DNA of 64,000 nt. It comes from Planotetraspora mira (GTDB taxonomy: Bacteria; Actinomycetota; Actinomycetes; Streptosporangiales; Streptosporangiaceae). Shown here in pieces: positions 17,637 through 26,165 of the stretch (position 1 is the stretch's first letter; each line of letters starts with the position of its first letter). The notes under the pieces are model-generated. The model was not told where the DNA came from and made no database searches. It was given only the letters and a program-made list of their open reading frames with translations. Where the stretch lies: positions 62,001 through 126,000 of the forward strand of contig NZ_BOOO01000027.1 of the NCBI RefSeq assembly GCF_016863275.1, read 5' to 3'. A program made the position numbers and the translations under genes.

Positions 17637-17660
17637 GAATATGCCTGGCAAGGCATATTC
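17637..17660. promoter_or_regulatory. Dyad operator upstream of arsR-type gene
   Basis: Perfect inverted repeat GAATATGCCT-N4-AGGCATATTC (10-bp arms, 4-nt spacer) 22 bp upstream of the ArsR gene and just after the fdhD stop. On the plus strand it is followed by TTTTTT, so it could also act as a hairpin terminator, but no plus-strand gene precedes it. Autoregulatory operator is the preferred reading. Confidence 0.7.
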
Positions 17661-17665
17661 TTTTT

Positions 17666-18499
17666 TCAGGCGGCCTTCCGCGTGATCCTGTGCTCCCCGG
17701 CGTAGACGTTCATGGAGGTGCCGCGGACGAAGCCCAGCAACGTCAGCCCCCGCTCCGCGGCGAGCTCGACGGCCAGCGACGAGGGAGCGGAGACGGCGGC
17801 GAGCGCCGGGATGCCGCCCATGACCGCCTTCTGCACCAGCTCGAACGAGGCGCGCCCCGACACCATCAGCACCGTGGAGGCCAGCGGGAGCCGGCCTCCG
17901 CGCAGCGCCCATCCCAGCAGTTTGTCGACGGCGTTGTGCCGCCCGACGTCCTCGCGCACGCACAACATCTCGCCCGAGGACGTGAACAGCCCCGCCGCGT
18001 GCAGACCGCCGGTCCGGTCGAACACCCGCTGGGCGGATCTGAGCCGGTCGGGCAGGGTCGAGATCAGCGCGGGCTCCAGCCGCACGGGATCGCCGGCGAC
18101 CTCCCACCGGGCCACGGTGTTGACCGCTTCGAGCGAGGCCTTGCCGCACACCCCGCAGGAGGAGGTGGTGTAGAAATTGCGCTCCAGGGAGATGGCCGGG
18201 GGTGCGACGCCGGGCGAGAGCCGTACATCGAGGACGTTGTAGGTGTTCTCGCCGTCCACCGTCGCCCCGGCGCAGTAGCGGATGGTGTCGACGTCCTCCG
18301 CGGAGCCGATGACCCCCTCGCTCACGAGGAATCCCGCGGCGAGGTCGAAGTCGTCGCCGGGAGTCCGCATCGTGATGGTGAGCGGACTCCCGTTCAGCCG
18401 GATCTCCAGCGGTTCCTCGGCCGCCAGCGCGTCGATCTTGCGCGTGGCGGCCGAGTCGCGCAGCCGCAGGATGCGGCGCTGGACGGTGACCCTACCCAT
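17666..18499 (-). CDS. fdhD: Formate dehydrogenase accessory sulfurtransferase FdhD
   Basis: 277-aa FdhD: it moves sulfur from a cysteine desulfurase to the molybdenum cofactor before insertion into formate dehydrogenase. The essential CxxC is present in [12 protein letters not shown] (Cys115, Cys118), with the family blocks [24 protein letters not shown] (36-60), [19 protein letters not shown] and [18 protein letters not shown]. No formate dehydrogenase subunit is in the window. Its presence next to a PanE-like reductase, a MoeA-like protein and a formyl-CoA transferase indicates that formate from oxalate breakdown is oxidised. A GntR-type site (18574-18590) lies about 75 bp upstream of the start. 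Confidence 0.95.
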   Translation of the reverse strand: MGRVTVQRRILRLRDSAATRKIDALAAEEPLEIRLNGSPLTITMRTPGDDFDLAAGFLVSEGVIGSAEDVDTIRYCAGATVDGENTYNVLDVRLSPGVAPPAISLERNFYTTSSCGVCGKASLEAVNTVARWEVAGDPVRLEPALISTLPDRLRSAQRVFDRTGGLHAAGLFTSSGEMLCVREDVGRHNAVDKLLGWALRGGRLPLASTVLMVSGRASFELVQKAVMGGIPALAAVSAPSSLAVELAAERGLTLLGFVRGTSMNVYAGEHRITRKAA

Positions 18500-18573
18500 G
18501 GCGCGAGACGCTCCGGACGGGGAGCCCGAGTCGGCGTCCCGCGCGTTCCTTCATGTGCCGTCCCTTCTCGGTC

Positions 18574-18590
18574 CTGTATGCGGTCTACGG
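18574..18590. promoter_or_regulatory. Candidate GntR regulon site upstream of fdhD
   Basis: CTGTATGCGGTCTACGG, a member of the set of six related sites with core GTATRC-N-GT found before the oxalate-locus genes. It overlaps the panE stop codon (18585) and precedes fdhD on the same strand. It is one of the two weaker matches. Confidence 0.5.
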
Positions 18591-19589
18591 CATTCCCGCT
18601 GATGCGACCGGAACAAGGCTCTGCCTCACCTGCTCGTCGAGCAGGTCGGTCACCGAGTGGATGGCCCGCAGGGTGGGGACCGAAGCGCCGGTGAGGTCGG
18701 CCAGTTCCACGACGGCGGCGAGGATCACGTCCAGCTCCAGTGGTTTCCCCTTCTCCAGATCCTGGAGCGTGGAGGTCTTGTGCTCACCCGCCTTCTCCGC
18801 GCCGGCGAGGCGGCGCTCGATCGAGATGTGCGGGTCGCAGCCGACGCGTCTGGCCACGTCGACGGTCTCGCGCATCATCGCGACGACGAGGTCGCGCGTC
18901 CCCTGGTGCCGGCAGATCCCGGCCATGGTGGCCCTGGTCAGGGCGCTGATCGGGTTGAAGGCGATGTTGCCCATCAGCTTCACCCAGATGTCGCGCCGCA
19001 GGTCGGACTCGACGGGGCACTTGAGCCCGCCGGCGACCATGGCCTCGCTGAGCGACAGGCACCGGGAGGACAACTCCCCGCTCGGCTCGCCGATGGAGAA
19101 GCGGGTGCCCTCCAGATGCCGGATCACGCCCGGCTCCTCGATCTCGGTGGCGGCGTAGACGACGCACCCGATGGCCCGCTCCAGGGGGAGCGCGGCCGTC
19201 ACGCTGCCGCCCGGGTCCACGCTCTCGATGCGGTAGCCCTCGTAGGGGCCGGGAAGCCGGTGGAAGTACCACCAGGGGATGCCGTTCTGCGCCGCGACGA
19301 TGCCCGTCTCCTCGTGGAGCAGCGGGCGGATCATGTGATCGGACGAGGCGTAGGAGTTGGCCTTGAGGCCGAGGAAGACGAAGTCGACCGGGCCGACCTC
19401 ACTCGGATCGTCGGTCGTGTGCGGGTGGGCGGTGAAGTCCCCTCGGGGGCTCAGCACGCGGACGCCTGACTCCCGCATGGCCGCAAGGTGGGCCCCGCGG
19501 GCGATGAGATGCACCTCGACGCCGGCGGTATGCAGGGCGGCCCCCACATACGCACCGATGGCGCCGGCGCCAAGAACAGCGACCTTCAC
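18585..19589 (-). CDS. ApbA/PanE-family reductase, probable oxalyl-CoA reductase (PanE2-like)
   Basis: 334-aa ketopantoate-reductase-fold enzyme: NADPH motif VAVLGAGAIGAYVG (residues 3-16), C-terminal domain with conserved lysine in DIWVKLMGNIAFNPISALTRAT. The family name is 2-dehydropantoate 2-reductase, but it is encoded among frc and glyoxylate genes, and in Methylobacterium extorquens the PanE2 member of this family reduces oxalyl-CoA to glyoxylate. The NGIPWWYF block is not seen in typical PanE. I therefore infer oxalyl-CoA reduction; pantothenate synthesis is the alternative. GTG 19589 (GGAG 5 nt upstream) is preferred to the ATG at 19619, which lacks a ribosome binding site. Confidence 0.75.
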   Translation of the reverse strand: MKVAVLGAGAIGAYVGAALHTAGVEVHLIARGAHLAAMRESGVRVLSPRGDFTAHPHTTDDPSEVGPVDFVFLGLKANSYASSDHMIRPLLHEETGIVAAQNGIPWWYFHRLPGPYEGYRIESVDPGGSVTAALPLERAIGCVVYAATEIEEPGVIRHLEGTRFSIGEPSGELSSRCLSLSEAMVAGGLKCPVESDLRRDIWVKLMGNIAFNPISALTRATMAGICRHQGTRDLVVAMMRETVDVARRVGCDPHISIERRLAGAEKAGEHKTSTLQDLEKGKPLELDVILAAVVELADLTGASVPTLRAIHSVTDLLDEQVRQSLVPVASAGMP

Positions 19590-19622
19590 AGTTGCTCCGT
19601 TCTCGCGTCGACTGTGCATTCG

Positions 19623-19635
19623 GTATACAGTATGG
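19623..19635. promoter_or_regulatory. GntR regulon site between panE-like and moeA-like genes
   Basis: GTATACAGTATGG within CGGTATACAGTATGG (19621-19635), containing the ATAC-N-GTAT dyad. It lies in the short region between the divergent reductase and MoeA-like genes, so one site can control both. Confidence 0.65.
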
Positions 19636-19660
19636 CAAAATTGAGGTCAAGGAGCCGCTG

Positions 19661-20902
19661 ATGACCGTCACCGACAGGGTTCGGTTAAGGGGATCGACCG
19701 CGGTCGTGGCGGATCCGCCGAGACGGGGCCGGCCCGGGGGCGCGGTCCCGTGGGACACCGCGCGGCGGATCGCGGCCCAGGCGGTGCGCCCGCTTCCCCC
19801 TTCCGACCTGCCCCTTCCGCGGACCGCCGGGTGCCGTCTGGCGGAGCCGTTGCGCGCCCTGGTCGACCTGCCCCGTGACGAGGTGTCCGCGATGGACGGC
19901 TACGCGGTGGCGGGCCCCCCGCCCTGGGGGGTCGTCGGCCGGGTGCTGGCGGGACGGGCCCGGCACGAGGGCGTCCTGCTTCCGGGCACGGCCGTCGAGA
20001 TCGCCACCGGCGCCCCCGTCCCCGAGGGCGCGGAGTCGGTGCTGCCGTACGAAGGGGCGGCCGTGCGGCGCGACCTGACCCTGATCGAGGTGTCGGGGGA
20101 GTCCCCGCCCGGCAGGCACATCCGCCGCCGCGGCGAGGAGTGCACCGAGGGCACCGCCGTCCTGGCCGCCGGGACGCCGGTGACGCCGGTGGTCCTCGGG
20201 CTCGCCGCCGCGCTCGGGCACGACACCCTGCGGGTCCGCCCGCGCCCCCATGTCACCGTGCTGGTCACGGGAGACGAGGTGGTGGGCTCCGGCCTGCCCG
20301 CGGAGGGGAGGGTCCGCGACGCGGTCGGGCCCTTCCTGCCGGGCCTGATCGGCTGGGCGGGAGGGACGGCGGGGGAGTCGAGGTGGGTGCCGGACGGCGA
20401 GGCCGCGCTGACCGCGGCCCTCGCCGCACACGGCGGGTTCGAGCACGTGACGGCCGTCTGCGGGGCGTCCTCCAAAGGCCGGGCGGATCACCTGCGGCCC
20501 GTGCTGGCGCGGCTCGGCGCCGACATCCTCGTGGACGGCGTGGCCGTACGGCCGGGCCATCCGCAGTTGCTCGCGCGCCTTCCAGGGGGCCGGCTCGTCG
20601 TGGGGCTGCCCGGCAATCCCTACGCCGCCCTGTCCGCGGCGCTCACCCTGCTCGTCCCGGCGATCCGCGGGCTGCTCGGCCTGCCGGAGGCCCGCGGCGA
20701 GCGCACCTCGCTGGCCGGGCCGGTGCCGGCGCACCCGTCGGACACCCGCCTGGTGGCGGTCCGCCGCTCGGCCCGGGGGGCGATCCCCGTCGGGCACGAC
20801 CGTCCCGGGTCGTTGTGGGGCGCGGCGCTGGCCGACGCGCTGGCCGTGGTTCCGCCCAGGTGGGAGGGCGGTCAGGTCGAGTTGCTCGCCCTTCCCGGCT
20901 GA
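19661..20902 (+). CDS. moeA: MoeA-like molybdopterin molybdotransferase (divergent)
   Basis: 413-aa protein with the MoeA domain order: domain with LVDLPRDEVSAMDGYAVAG (conserved SAMDGYA, about 70-90), domain with VEIATGAPVPEGAESVLPYE, domain III with VLVTGDEVVGSG, and GLPGNPYAALSAALTLL near the C-terminus. MoeA inserts molybdate into adenylylated molybdopterin, which fits the neighbouring fdhD. However, the usual GGVSVG(x)xD loop reads CGASSKGRADH and the PGKP motif reads PGHP, so activity may differ. ATG 19661 has AAGGAG 6 nt upstream. It is the first gene rightward of the divergent promoter carrying a GntR site. Confidence 0.82.
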   Translation: MTVTDRVRLRGSTAVVADPPRRGRPGGAVPWDTARRIAAQAVRPLPPSDLPLPRTAGCRLAEPLRALVDLPRDEVSAMDGYAVAGPPPWGVVGRVLAGRARHEGVLLPGTAVEIATGAPVPEGAESVLPYEGAAVRRDLTLIEVSGESPPGRHIRRRGEECTEGTAVLAAGTPVTPVVLGLAAALGHDTLRVRPRPHVTVLVTGDEVVGSGLPAEGRVRDAVGPFLPGLIGWAGGTAGESRWVPDGEAALTAALAAHGGFEHVTAVCGASSKGRADHLRPVLARLGADILVDGVAVRPGHPQLLARLPGGRLVVGLPGNPYAALSAALTLLVPAIRGLLGLPEARGERTSLAGPVPAHPSDTRLVAVRRSARGAIPVGHDRPGSLWGAALADALAVVPPRWEGGQVELLALPG

Positions 20903-20967
20903 GACGTCCTCCGGTCCCCCGGGCGAAAGGGTCTGGACATCGCCCGGACACCGGAGTACACCTGCAA

Positions 20968-20986
20968 CATACGGTATGCAGTATGG
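20968..20986. promoter_or_regulatory. GntR regulon site upstream of the TPP enzyme/frc operon
   Basis: CATACGGTATGCAGTATGG holds two overlapping half-site pairs (ATACGGTAT and GTATGCAGTAT). It ends 38 bp before the start of the TPP-dependent enzyme and is the best-matching site for operon control of 21025-29193. Confidence 0.7.
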
Positions 20987-21024
20987 AGTTAACGAGAATC
21001 GCGACAGCGAGAGGACGAACACAG

Positions 21025-22710
21025 ATGACAGCGGATGCCGTACCGGAAACGATCTCCGGCGGTCACCTGGTGGCCAAGGCGCTCAAGGCGGAGGGGATCG
21101 ATGTGATCTTCACGCTGTGCGGCGGCCACATCATCGACATCTACGACGGTTGCATTGACGAGGGCATCGAGGTCGTCGACGTCCGGCACGAGCAGGTCGC
21201 CGCGCATGCCGCCGACGGCTACGCGCGCATCACCGGAAAGCCCGGCTGCGCCGTCGTGACCGCGGGCCCCGGCACCACCGACGCCGTGACCGGCGTGGCC
21301 AACGCCTTCAGGGCCGAGAGCCCGATGTTGCTCATCGGCGGTCAGGGGGCGCTCAGCCAGCACAAGATGGGCTCGCTGCAGGACCTCCCGCATGTGGACA
21401 TGATGACGCCGATCACCAAGTTCGCCGCGACGGTGCCGTCGACGGAGCGGGTGGCCGACATCGTGTCGATGGCCTTCAGGGAGTGCTACAACGGCGCCCC
21501 CGGGCCGTCGTTCCTGGAGATCCCGCGCGACGTGCTCGACGCCAAGGTCCCGCTGGCCAAGGCGCGCATCCCGGAGGCGGGGCGCTACCGCGCCTCCACC
21601 CGCCAGGCCGGCGACCCGGCGGCGATCGAGCGCCTCGCCGACCTGATCGTCCACTCGGAGAAGCCGGCGATCCTGCTGGGCAGCCAGGTCTGGACCTGCC
21701 GGGCGACCAACGACGCCATCGACTTCGTCCGCGCGCTCAACGTCCCGGCGTACATGAACGGCTCGGGCCGCGGCACGCTGGCGCCCGGCGACCCGCACCA
21801 CTTCCAGCTGTCCCGGCGCTACGCCTTCAGCGAGGCCGACCTCATCATCATCGTCGGCACGCCGTTCGACTTCCGCATGGGGTACGGCAAGCGCCTTTCC
21901 CCGAGCGCGAAGGTGGTCCAGATCGACCTGGACTACCGCACCGTCGGCAAGAACCGCGACATCGACCTCGGCATCGTCGGCGACGCCGGGCTCGTGCTGT
22001 CGGCGGCCGCCGCCGCGGCCACCGGCCGTGAGGACAACGGCAGCGCTCGCAGAAAGAAGTGGATCGAGGAACTGCGCGAGGTCGAGACCAAGGCGTTCGA
22101 GAAGCGACTGCCCCGGCAGTTGTCCGGCTCGCAGCCGATCGACCCCTACCGGCTCGTCCACGAGATCAACGAGTTCCTCACCGAGGACACGATCTACATC
22201 GGCGACGGGGGCGACATCGTCACCTTCTCCGGCCAGGTCGTCCAGCCCAAGTCGCCGGGCCACTGGATGGACCCGGGCCCGCTCGGCACCCTCGGCGTCG
22301 GCGTCGCCTTCGCGATGGCGGCGAAGTTCGCCCAGCGGGACAAGGAGGTGCTGTGCCTGTTCGGCGACGGCGCCTTCAGCCTGACCGGGTGGGACTTCGA
22401 GACGATGGTCCGCTTCGACCTGCCGTTCATCGGGGTCATCGGCAACAACTCCTCGATGAACCAGATCCGCTACGGCCAGGCCGCCAAGTACGGCGAGGCC
22501 CGGGGCCGCGTCGGCAACACCCTGGGCGACGTCAGGTACGACGAGTTCGCCCGGATGCTCGGCGGGTACGGCGAGGAGGTCCGCGACCCGGCCGGCATCC
22601 GCCCGGCGCTGGAGCGGGCCCGCGAGTCGGGCAAGCCCTCGCTGATCAACGTATGGGTCGACCCGGAGGTCTACGCCCCCGGGACCATGAACCAGACCAT
22701 GTACAAGTAG
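21025..22710 (+). CDS. oxc: Thiamine-diphosphate-dependent enzyme, probable oxalyl-CoA decarboxylase or 2-hydroxyacyl-CoA lyase
   Basis: 561-aa ThDP enzyme with all three domains: catalytic Glu56 in VRHEQVAAHAADGYAR, central dinucleotide-type domain, and the ThDP/Mg motif GDGAFSLTGWDFETMVR ... NNSSMN near 450-480. It is the first gene of an operon in which frc follows after 9 bp, so oxalyl-CoA is the logical substrate (product formyl-CoA plus CO2). But the active-site loop reads HKMGSLQDLPHVD (Gln119), like 2-hydroxyacyl-CoA lyases, not the Tyr-Glu pair of Oxalobacter oxalyl-CoA decarboxylase, and the C-terminus (YAPGTMNQTMYK) lacks the Ser-x-Arg CoA contact. Function is inferred from context; the symbol is tentative. 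Confidence 0.7.
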   Translation: MTADAVPETISGGHLVAKALKAEGIDVIFTLCGGHIIDIYDGCIDEGIEVVDVRHEQVAAHAADGYARITGKPGCAVVTAGPGTTDAVTGVANAFRAESPMLLIGGQGALSQHKMGSLQDLPHVDMMTPITKFAATVPSTERVADIVSMAFRECYNGAPGPSFLEIPRDVLDAKVPLAKARIPEAGRYRASTRQAGDPAAIERLADLIVHSEKPAILLGSQVWTCRATNDAIDFVRALNVPAYMNGSGRGTLAPGDPHHFQLSRRYAFSEADLIIIVGTPFDFRMGYGKRLSPSAKVVQIDLDYRTVGKNRDIDLGIVGDAGLVLSAAAAAATGREDNGSARRKKWIEELREVETKAFEKRLPRQLSGSQPIDPYRLVHEINEFLTEDTIYIGDGGDIVTFSGQVVQPKSPGHWMDPGPLGTLGVGVAFAMAAKFAQRDKEVLCLFGDGAFSLTGWDFETMVRFDLPFIGVIGNNSSMNQIRYGQAAKYGEARGRVGNTLGDVRYDEFARMLGGYGEEVRDPAGIRPALERARESGKPSLINVWVDPEVYAPGTMNQTMYK

Positions 22711-22719
22711 GGGGCCTCG

Positions 22720-23946
22720 ATGAGCAGCGCACTCGAAGGTGTCCGCGTCCTCGACATGACCCACGTCCAGTCCGGCCCCTCCTGCACCCAGCTCCTCGGC
22801 TGGCTCGGGGCCGACGTCGTCAAGCTCGAGTCGCCCACGGGCGACATCACCCGGCAGCAACTACGGGACGTCCCGGGCGTGGACAGCCTCTACTTCACCA
22901 TGCTCAACTGCAACAAGAAGAGCATCACGCTCAACATGAAGAGCGAGCGGGGGAAAGAGATCTTCACGGAGCTCGTGCGCGACGCGGACATCCTCGTGGA
23001 GAACTTCGGTCCGGGTGCCGTCGACCGCATGGGCTTCACCTGGGAGCGGCTCCAGGAGCTCAATCCGCGGCTGATCTACGCCTCCATCAAGGGCTTCGGC
23101 CCCGGGCGGTACGCCGACTTCAAGGCCTACGAGGTGGTCGCCCAGGCGATGGGCGGCTCGATGAGCACCACCGGCTTCGAGGACGGCCCGCCGCTCGCGA
23201 CGGGCGCCCAGATCGGCGACTCGGGCACCGGGATCCACACGGTGGCCGGCATCCTCGCCGCCCTCTACCAGCGCACCCAGACGGGCCGCGGCCAGCGGGT
23301 CCAGGTCGCGATGCAGCACGCCGTGCTGAACCTGTGCCGGGTCAAGCTGCGCGACCAGCAGCGCCTCGCCCACGGGGGGCTCGCCGAGTATCCCAACCGG
23401 ACCTTCGGCGACGACGTCCCCCGCTCGGGCAACGCCTCAGGAGGCGGTCAGCCGGGATGGGCGGTCAAGTGCGCCCCCGGCGGGCCCAACGACTACATCT
23501 ACGTGATCGTGCAGCCTCCCGGCTGGGCCCCCCTGGCCCGGATCATCGGCCGCCCCGAGCTCGCCGACGACCCCGAGTGGTCCACGCCCGCGGCCCGTCT
23601 GCCCAAGCTGGACAAGATGTTCCAGCTGATCGAGGAGTGGACGAGTCTGCACGGCAAGTGGGCGGTGCTCGACGCGCTGAACGCCGAGAACATCCCCTGC
23701 GGCCCGATCCTGTCGACCAAGGAGCTCATCGAGGACGACTCGCTGAGGGCCGAGGGCATCATCGTCGACGTCGATCATCCCGAGCGCGGCGTCTTCTCGA
23801 CGGTGGGCAGCCCCCTGCACCTGTCGGACTCCCCGGTCGACGTGACCACCCCGCCGCTTCTCGGCGAGCACAACCAGGAGATCTACGCGAGCCTCGGCGT
23901 CACCGCCGAGGAGCTCGCCGAGCTGAAGTCGAACGGAGTCATCTGA
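22720..23946 (+). CDS. frc: Formyl-CoA:oxalate CoA-transferase (class III)
   Basis: 408-aa CaiB/BaiF enzyme that moves CoA from formyl-CoA to oxalate. It follows the Oxalobacter formigenes Frc sequence closely: [47 protein letters not shown], catalytic Asp167 in [20 protein letters not shown] and the mobile glycine loop [10 protein letters not shown] (239-247), [12 protein letters not shown]. It is about 20 residues shorter because the segment after LAEYP is reduced. It overlaps the next gene by 1 nt (TGATG) and follows the ThDP gene by 9 bp. This gene gives the strongest sequence evidence that the locus degrades oxalate. Confidence 0.9.
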   Translation: MSSALEGVRVLDMTHVQSGPSCTQLLGWLGADVVKLESPTGDITRQQLRDVPGVDSLYFTMLNCNKKSITLNMKSERGKEIFTELVRDADILVENFGPGAVDRMGFTWERLQELNPRLIYASIKGFGPGRYADFKAYEVVAQAMGGSMSTTGFEDGPPLATGAQIGDSGTGIHTVAGILAALYQRTQTGRGQRVQVAMQHAVLNLCRVKLRDQQRLAHGGLAEYPNRTFGDDVPRSGNASGGGQPGWAVKCAPGGPNDYIYVIVQPPGWAPLARIIGRPELADDPEWSTPAARLPKLDKMFQLIEEWTSLHGKWAVLDALNAENIPCGPILSTKELIEDDSLRAEGIIVDVDHPERGVFSTVGSPLHLSDSPVDVTTPPLLGEHNQEIYASLGVTAEELAELKSNGVI

Positions 23947-26090
23947 TGCCGAACGTCACCCCCGACCCCCAGGCGGTGCGCGAGGTTCTGGACAAGGCGA
24001 GGGCCGAGGGCCGTACCGGCCTGACCGCCCCGGAGGGCAAGCGGATCTGCGACGCGTACGGCATCACCACCCCCGGCGAGGGCCTCGCGACCTCCGCGGA
24101 CGAGGCGGCGGCGCTCGCCGCCGAGATCGGCCTCCCCGTCGTGCTCAAGATCGTCTCCCCGGACATCCTGCACAAGACCGAGGCCGGCGGCGTGCTCGTC
24201 GGGCTCGCCACGCCCGAGGCGGTCCGCGAGGGCTACGCGCAGATCATGGCCGCCGCCGGCGCCTACAACGCCGACGCGGCGATCGACGGCGTCCAGGTGC
24301 AGCAGATGGTCGGCGGCGGCCACGAGGTGATCATCGGTGCGGTCACCGACCCCACTTTCGGCAAGGTCGTCGCCTTCGGCCTCGGCGGCGTGCTCGTCGA
24401 GGTCATCAAGGACGTGACCTTCCGTCTCGCCCCGCTCTCCGGGGATGAGGCCACCAGGATGCTCGACGACATCAAGGCGGCCGAGGTCCTGAAGGGCGCC
24501 CGCGGAGCCGCTCCCGCCGACCGGGCCGCGCTCGCGGCGATGATCGAGCGGGTCGGCGCCCTCGTCAGCGACTTCCCCGAGATCACCGAGGTGGACCTCA
24601 ACCCCGTCTTCGCGACCGCCGAGGGCGCCATCGCCGCCGACGTGCGCATCCTGCTGGCCGCCGGGCCGGTCGTCGAGCCCGTACGGCTCCCGCGCGACCA
24701 GATCCTCGCCTCCATGAACCGGATCTTCAAGCCCCGGTCGGTGGCCGTGATCGGCGCGTCGGGGGAGACCGGGAAGATCGGCAACTCGGTCATGCGGAAC
24801 CTCATCAACGGCGGCTACCAGGGCCACATCTACCCGATCAACCCGAAGGCGCCGGAGATCCTCGGCCTGCCCGCCTACCCCAGCATCGCCGACGTCCCCG
24901 GCGACGTCGACGTCGCCGTGTTCGCCATCCCGGCGAAGTTCGTGGCCGCCGCCCTGGAGGAGGCCGGCCGCAAGGGCGTCGCCGGGGCGATCATGATCCC
25001 CTCGGGCTTCGCCGAGACCGGCAACGTCGAGGGCCAGCAGGAGATCGTCGAGATCGCCCGCAGGCACGGCGTCCGCATGCTCGGGCCCAACATCTACGGC
25101 TACTACTACACGCCGGAGAACCTCTGCGCGACGTTCTGCACGCCGTACGACGTGAAGGGCAGCGTCGCCCTGACCTCGCAGAGCGGCGGCATCGGCATGG
25201 CCATCCTGGGCTTCAGCCGCACCACCAAGATGGGCGTCTCCGCGATCGTCGGCGTCGGCAACAAGGCGGACGTCGACGAGGACGACCTGCTCACCTTCTT
25301 CGAGCAGGACGACAACACCCGCTGTGTCGCCATGCACCTGGAGGACCTCAAGGACGGGCGCGGCTTCTTCGACGCCGTCCAGCGGGTGGTGAAGACCAAA
25401 CCGGTGATCGTGCTGAAGGCCGGCCGCACCGCCATGGGGGCGAGAGCGGCCGGGTCGCACACGGGCGCGCTGGCCGGCGACGACAAGGTCTACGACGACA
25501 TCCTCCGCCAGGCCGGCGTCGTCCGGGCGCCCGGGCTGAACGACATGCTCGAGTACGCCCGCTCGTTGCCGCTGATGCCCACTCCGCAGGGCGAGAACGT
25601 CGTCATCATCACCGGAGCCGGCGGCTCGGGCGTGCTGCTCTCCGACGCCTGCGTGGACAACGGCCTCACGCTCATGGAGATCCCCCCGGATCTCGACGAG
25701 GCCTTCCGCGCCTACATCCCCCCCTTCGGGGCGGCGGGAAACCCGATCGACATCACCGGAGGTGAGCCACCAAGCACCTACGAGAACACCGTGAGACTCG
25801 GCCTGTCCGATCCGCGGATCCACGCACTGGTCCTCGGCTACTGGCACACCATCGTGACCCCCCCAATGGTCTTCGCCGAGCTCATCGCCCGCGTGGTGGC
25901 GGACGAGCGCGCGAAGGGCAACACGAAGCCGGTGGTCGCGTCGCTCGCGGGCGACACGGAAGTAGAGGAGGCATGCGAGTACCTGTTCGACCACGGCGTG
26001 GTGGCTTATCCATACACGACCGAGAAGCCGGTGGCCGTGCTCGGCGCGAAATATCGCTGGGCCAGGGCCGCGGGACTGCTGAGCGGCTGA
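23946..26090 (+). CDS. Fused ADP-forming acyl-CoA synthetase (acetate-CoA ligase type)
   Basis: 714-aa nucleoside-diphosphate-forming ligase with beta and alpha parts fused. N-terminal ATP-grasp (about 1-225; VVLKIVSPDILHKTEAGGV and GVQVQQMVGGGHEVIIGAVTDPTFG) is followed by the CoA-binding Rossmann domain (FKPRSVAVIGASGETGKIGNSV, about 260) and the ligase domain with the phosphohistidine segment AGSHTGALAGDD (about 500). In this operon it probably charges oxalate with CoA or recovers energy from an acyl-CoA; the acid is not certain. Translation is coupled to frc by a 1-nt overlap. This beta-alpha domain order is the less usual one for archaeal-type ACD enzymes, which are alpha-beta. Confidence 0.85.
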   Translation: MPNVTPDPQAVREVLDKARAEGRTGLTAPEGKRICDAYGITTPGEGLATSADEAAALAAEIGLPVVLKIVSPDILHKTEAGGVLVGLATPEAVREGYAQIMAAAGAYNADAAIDGVQVQQMVGGGHEVIIGAVTDPTFGKVVAFGLGGVLVEVIKDVTFRLAPLSGDEATRMLDDIKAAEVLKGARGAAPADRAALAAMIERVGALVSDFPEITEVDLNPVFATAEGAIAADVRILLAAGPVVEPVRLPRDQILASMNRIFKPRSVAVIGASGETGKIGNSVMRNLINGGYQGHIYPINPKAPEILGLPAYPSIADVPGDVDVAVFAIPAKFVAAALEEAGRKGVAGAIMIPSGFAETGNVEGQQEIVEIARRHGVRMLGPNIYGYYYTPENLCATFCTPYDVKGSVALTSQSGGIGMAILGFSRTTKMGVSAIVGVGNKADVDEDDLLTFFEQDDNTRCVAMHLEDLKDGRGFFDAVQRVVKTKPVIVLKAGRTAMGARAAGSHTGALAGDDKVYDDILRQAGVVRAPGLNDMLEYARSLPLMPTPQGENVVIITGAGGSGVLLSDACVDNGLTLMEIPPDLDEAFRAYIPPFGAAGNPIDITGGEPPSTYENTVRLGLSDPRIHALVLGYWHTIVTPPMVFAELIARVVADERAKGNTKPVVASLAGDTEVEEACEYLFDHGVVAYPYTTEKPVAVLGAKYRWARAAGLLSG

Positions 26091-26165
26091 GCCGGCCGCT
26101 TTCGGGGCGAGTGAGGGGGCGTTCAAGGCTGCCCTAGAAGTGATCAACTCCCCAGGAGGATTTAG

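Noticed and set aside
17637-17666. Rho-independent terminator (hairpin plus T6) on the plus strand
   Set aside because: No plus-strand gene is upstream; position before the arsR-type gene fits an operator better.
18585-19589. Pantothenate biosynthesis role for the PanE-family protein
   Set aside because: No panB/C/D nearby, and context and shared operator fit oxalate metabolism better; kept only as an alternative.
22059-23945. Upstream extension giving a 1343-aa plus-strand protein ending with the ADP-forming ligase
   Set aside because: The added part is frame-shifted sequence of the ThDP and frc genes; the ligase starts at ATG 23946 with a 1-nt overlap.
23883-26147. 754-aa minus-strand reading frame opposite the acyl-CoA ligase
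   Set aside because: High-GC antisense shadow rich in His, Asp and Arg with no recognisable motif.
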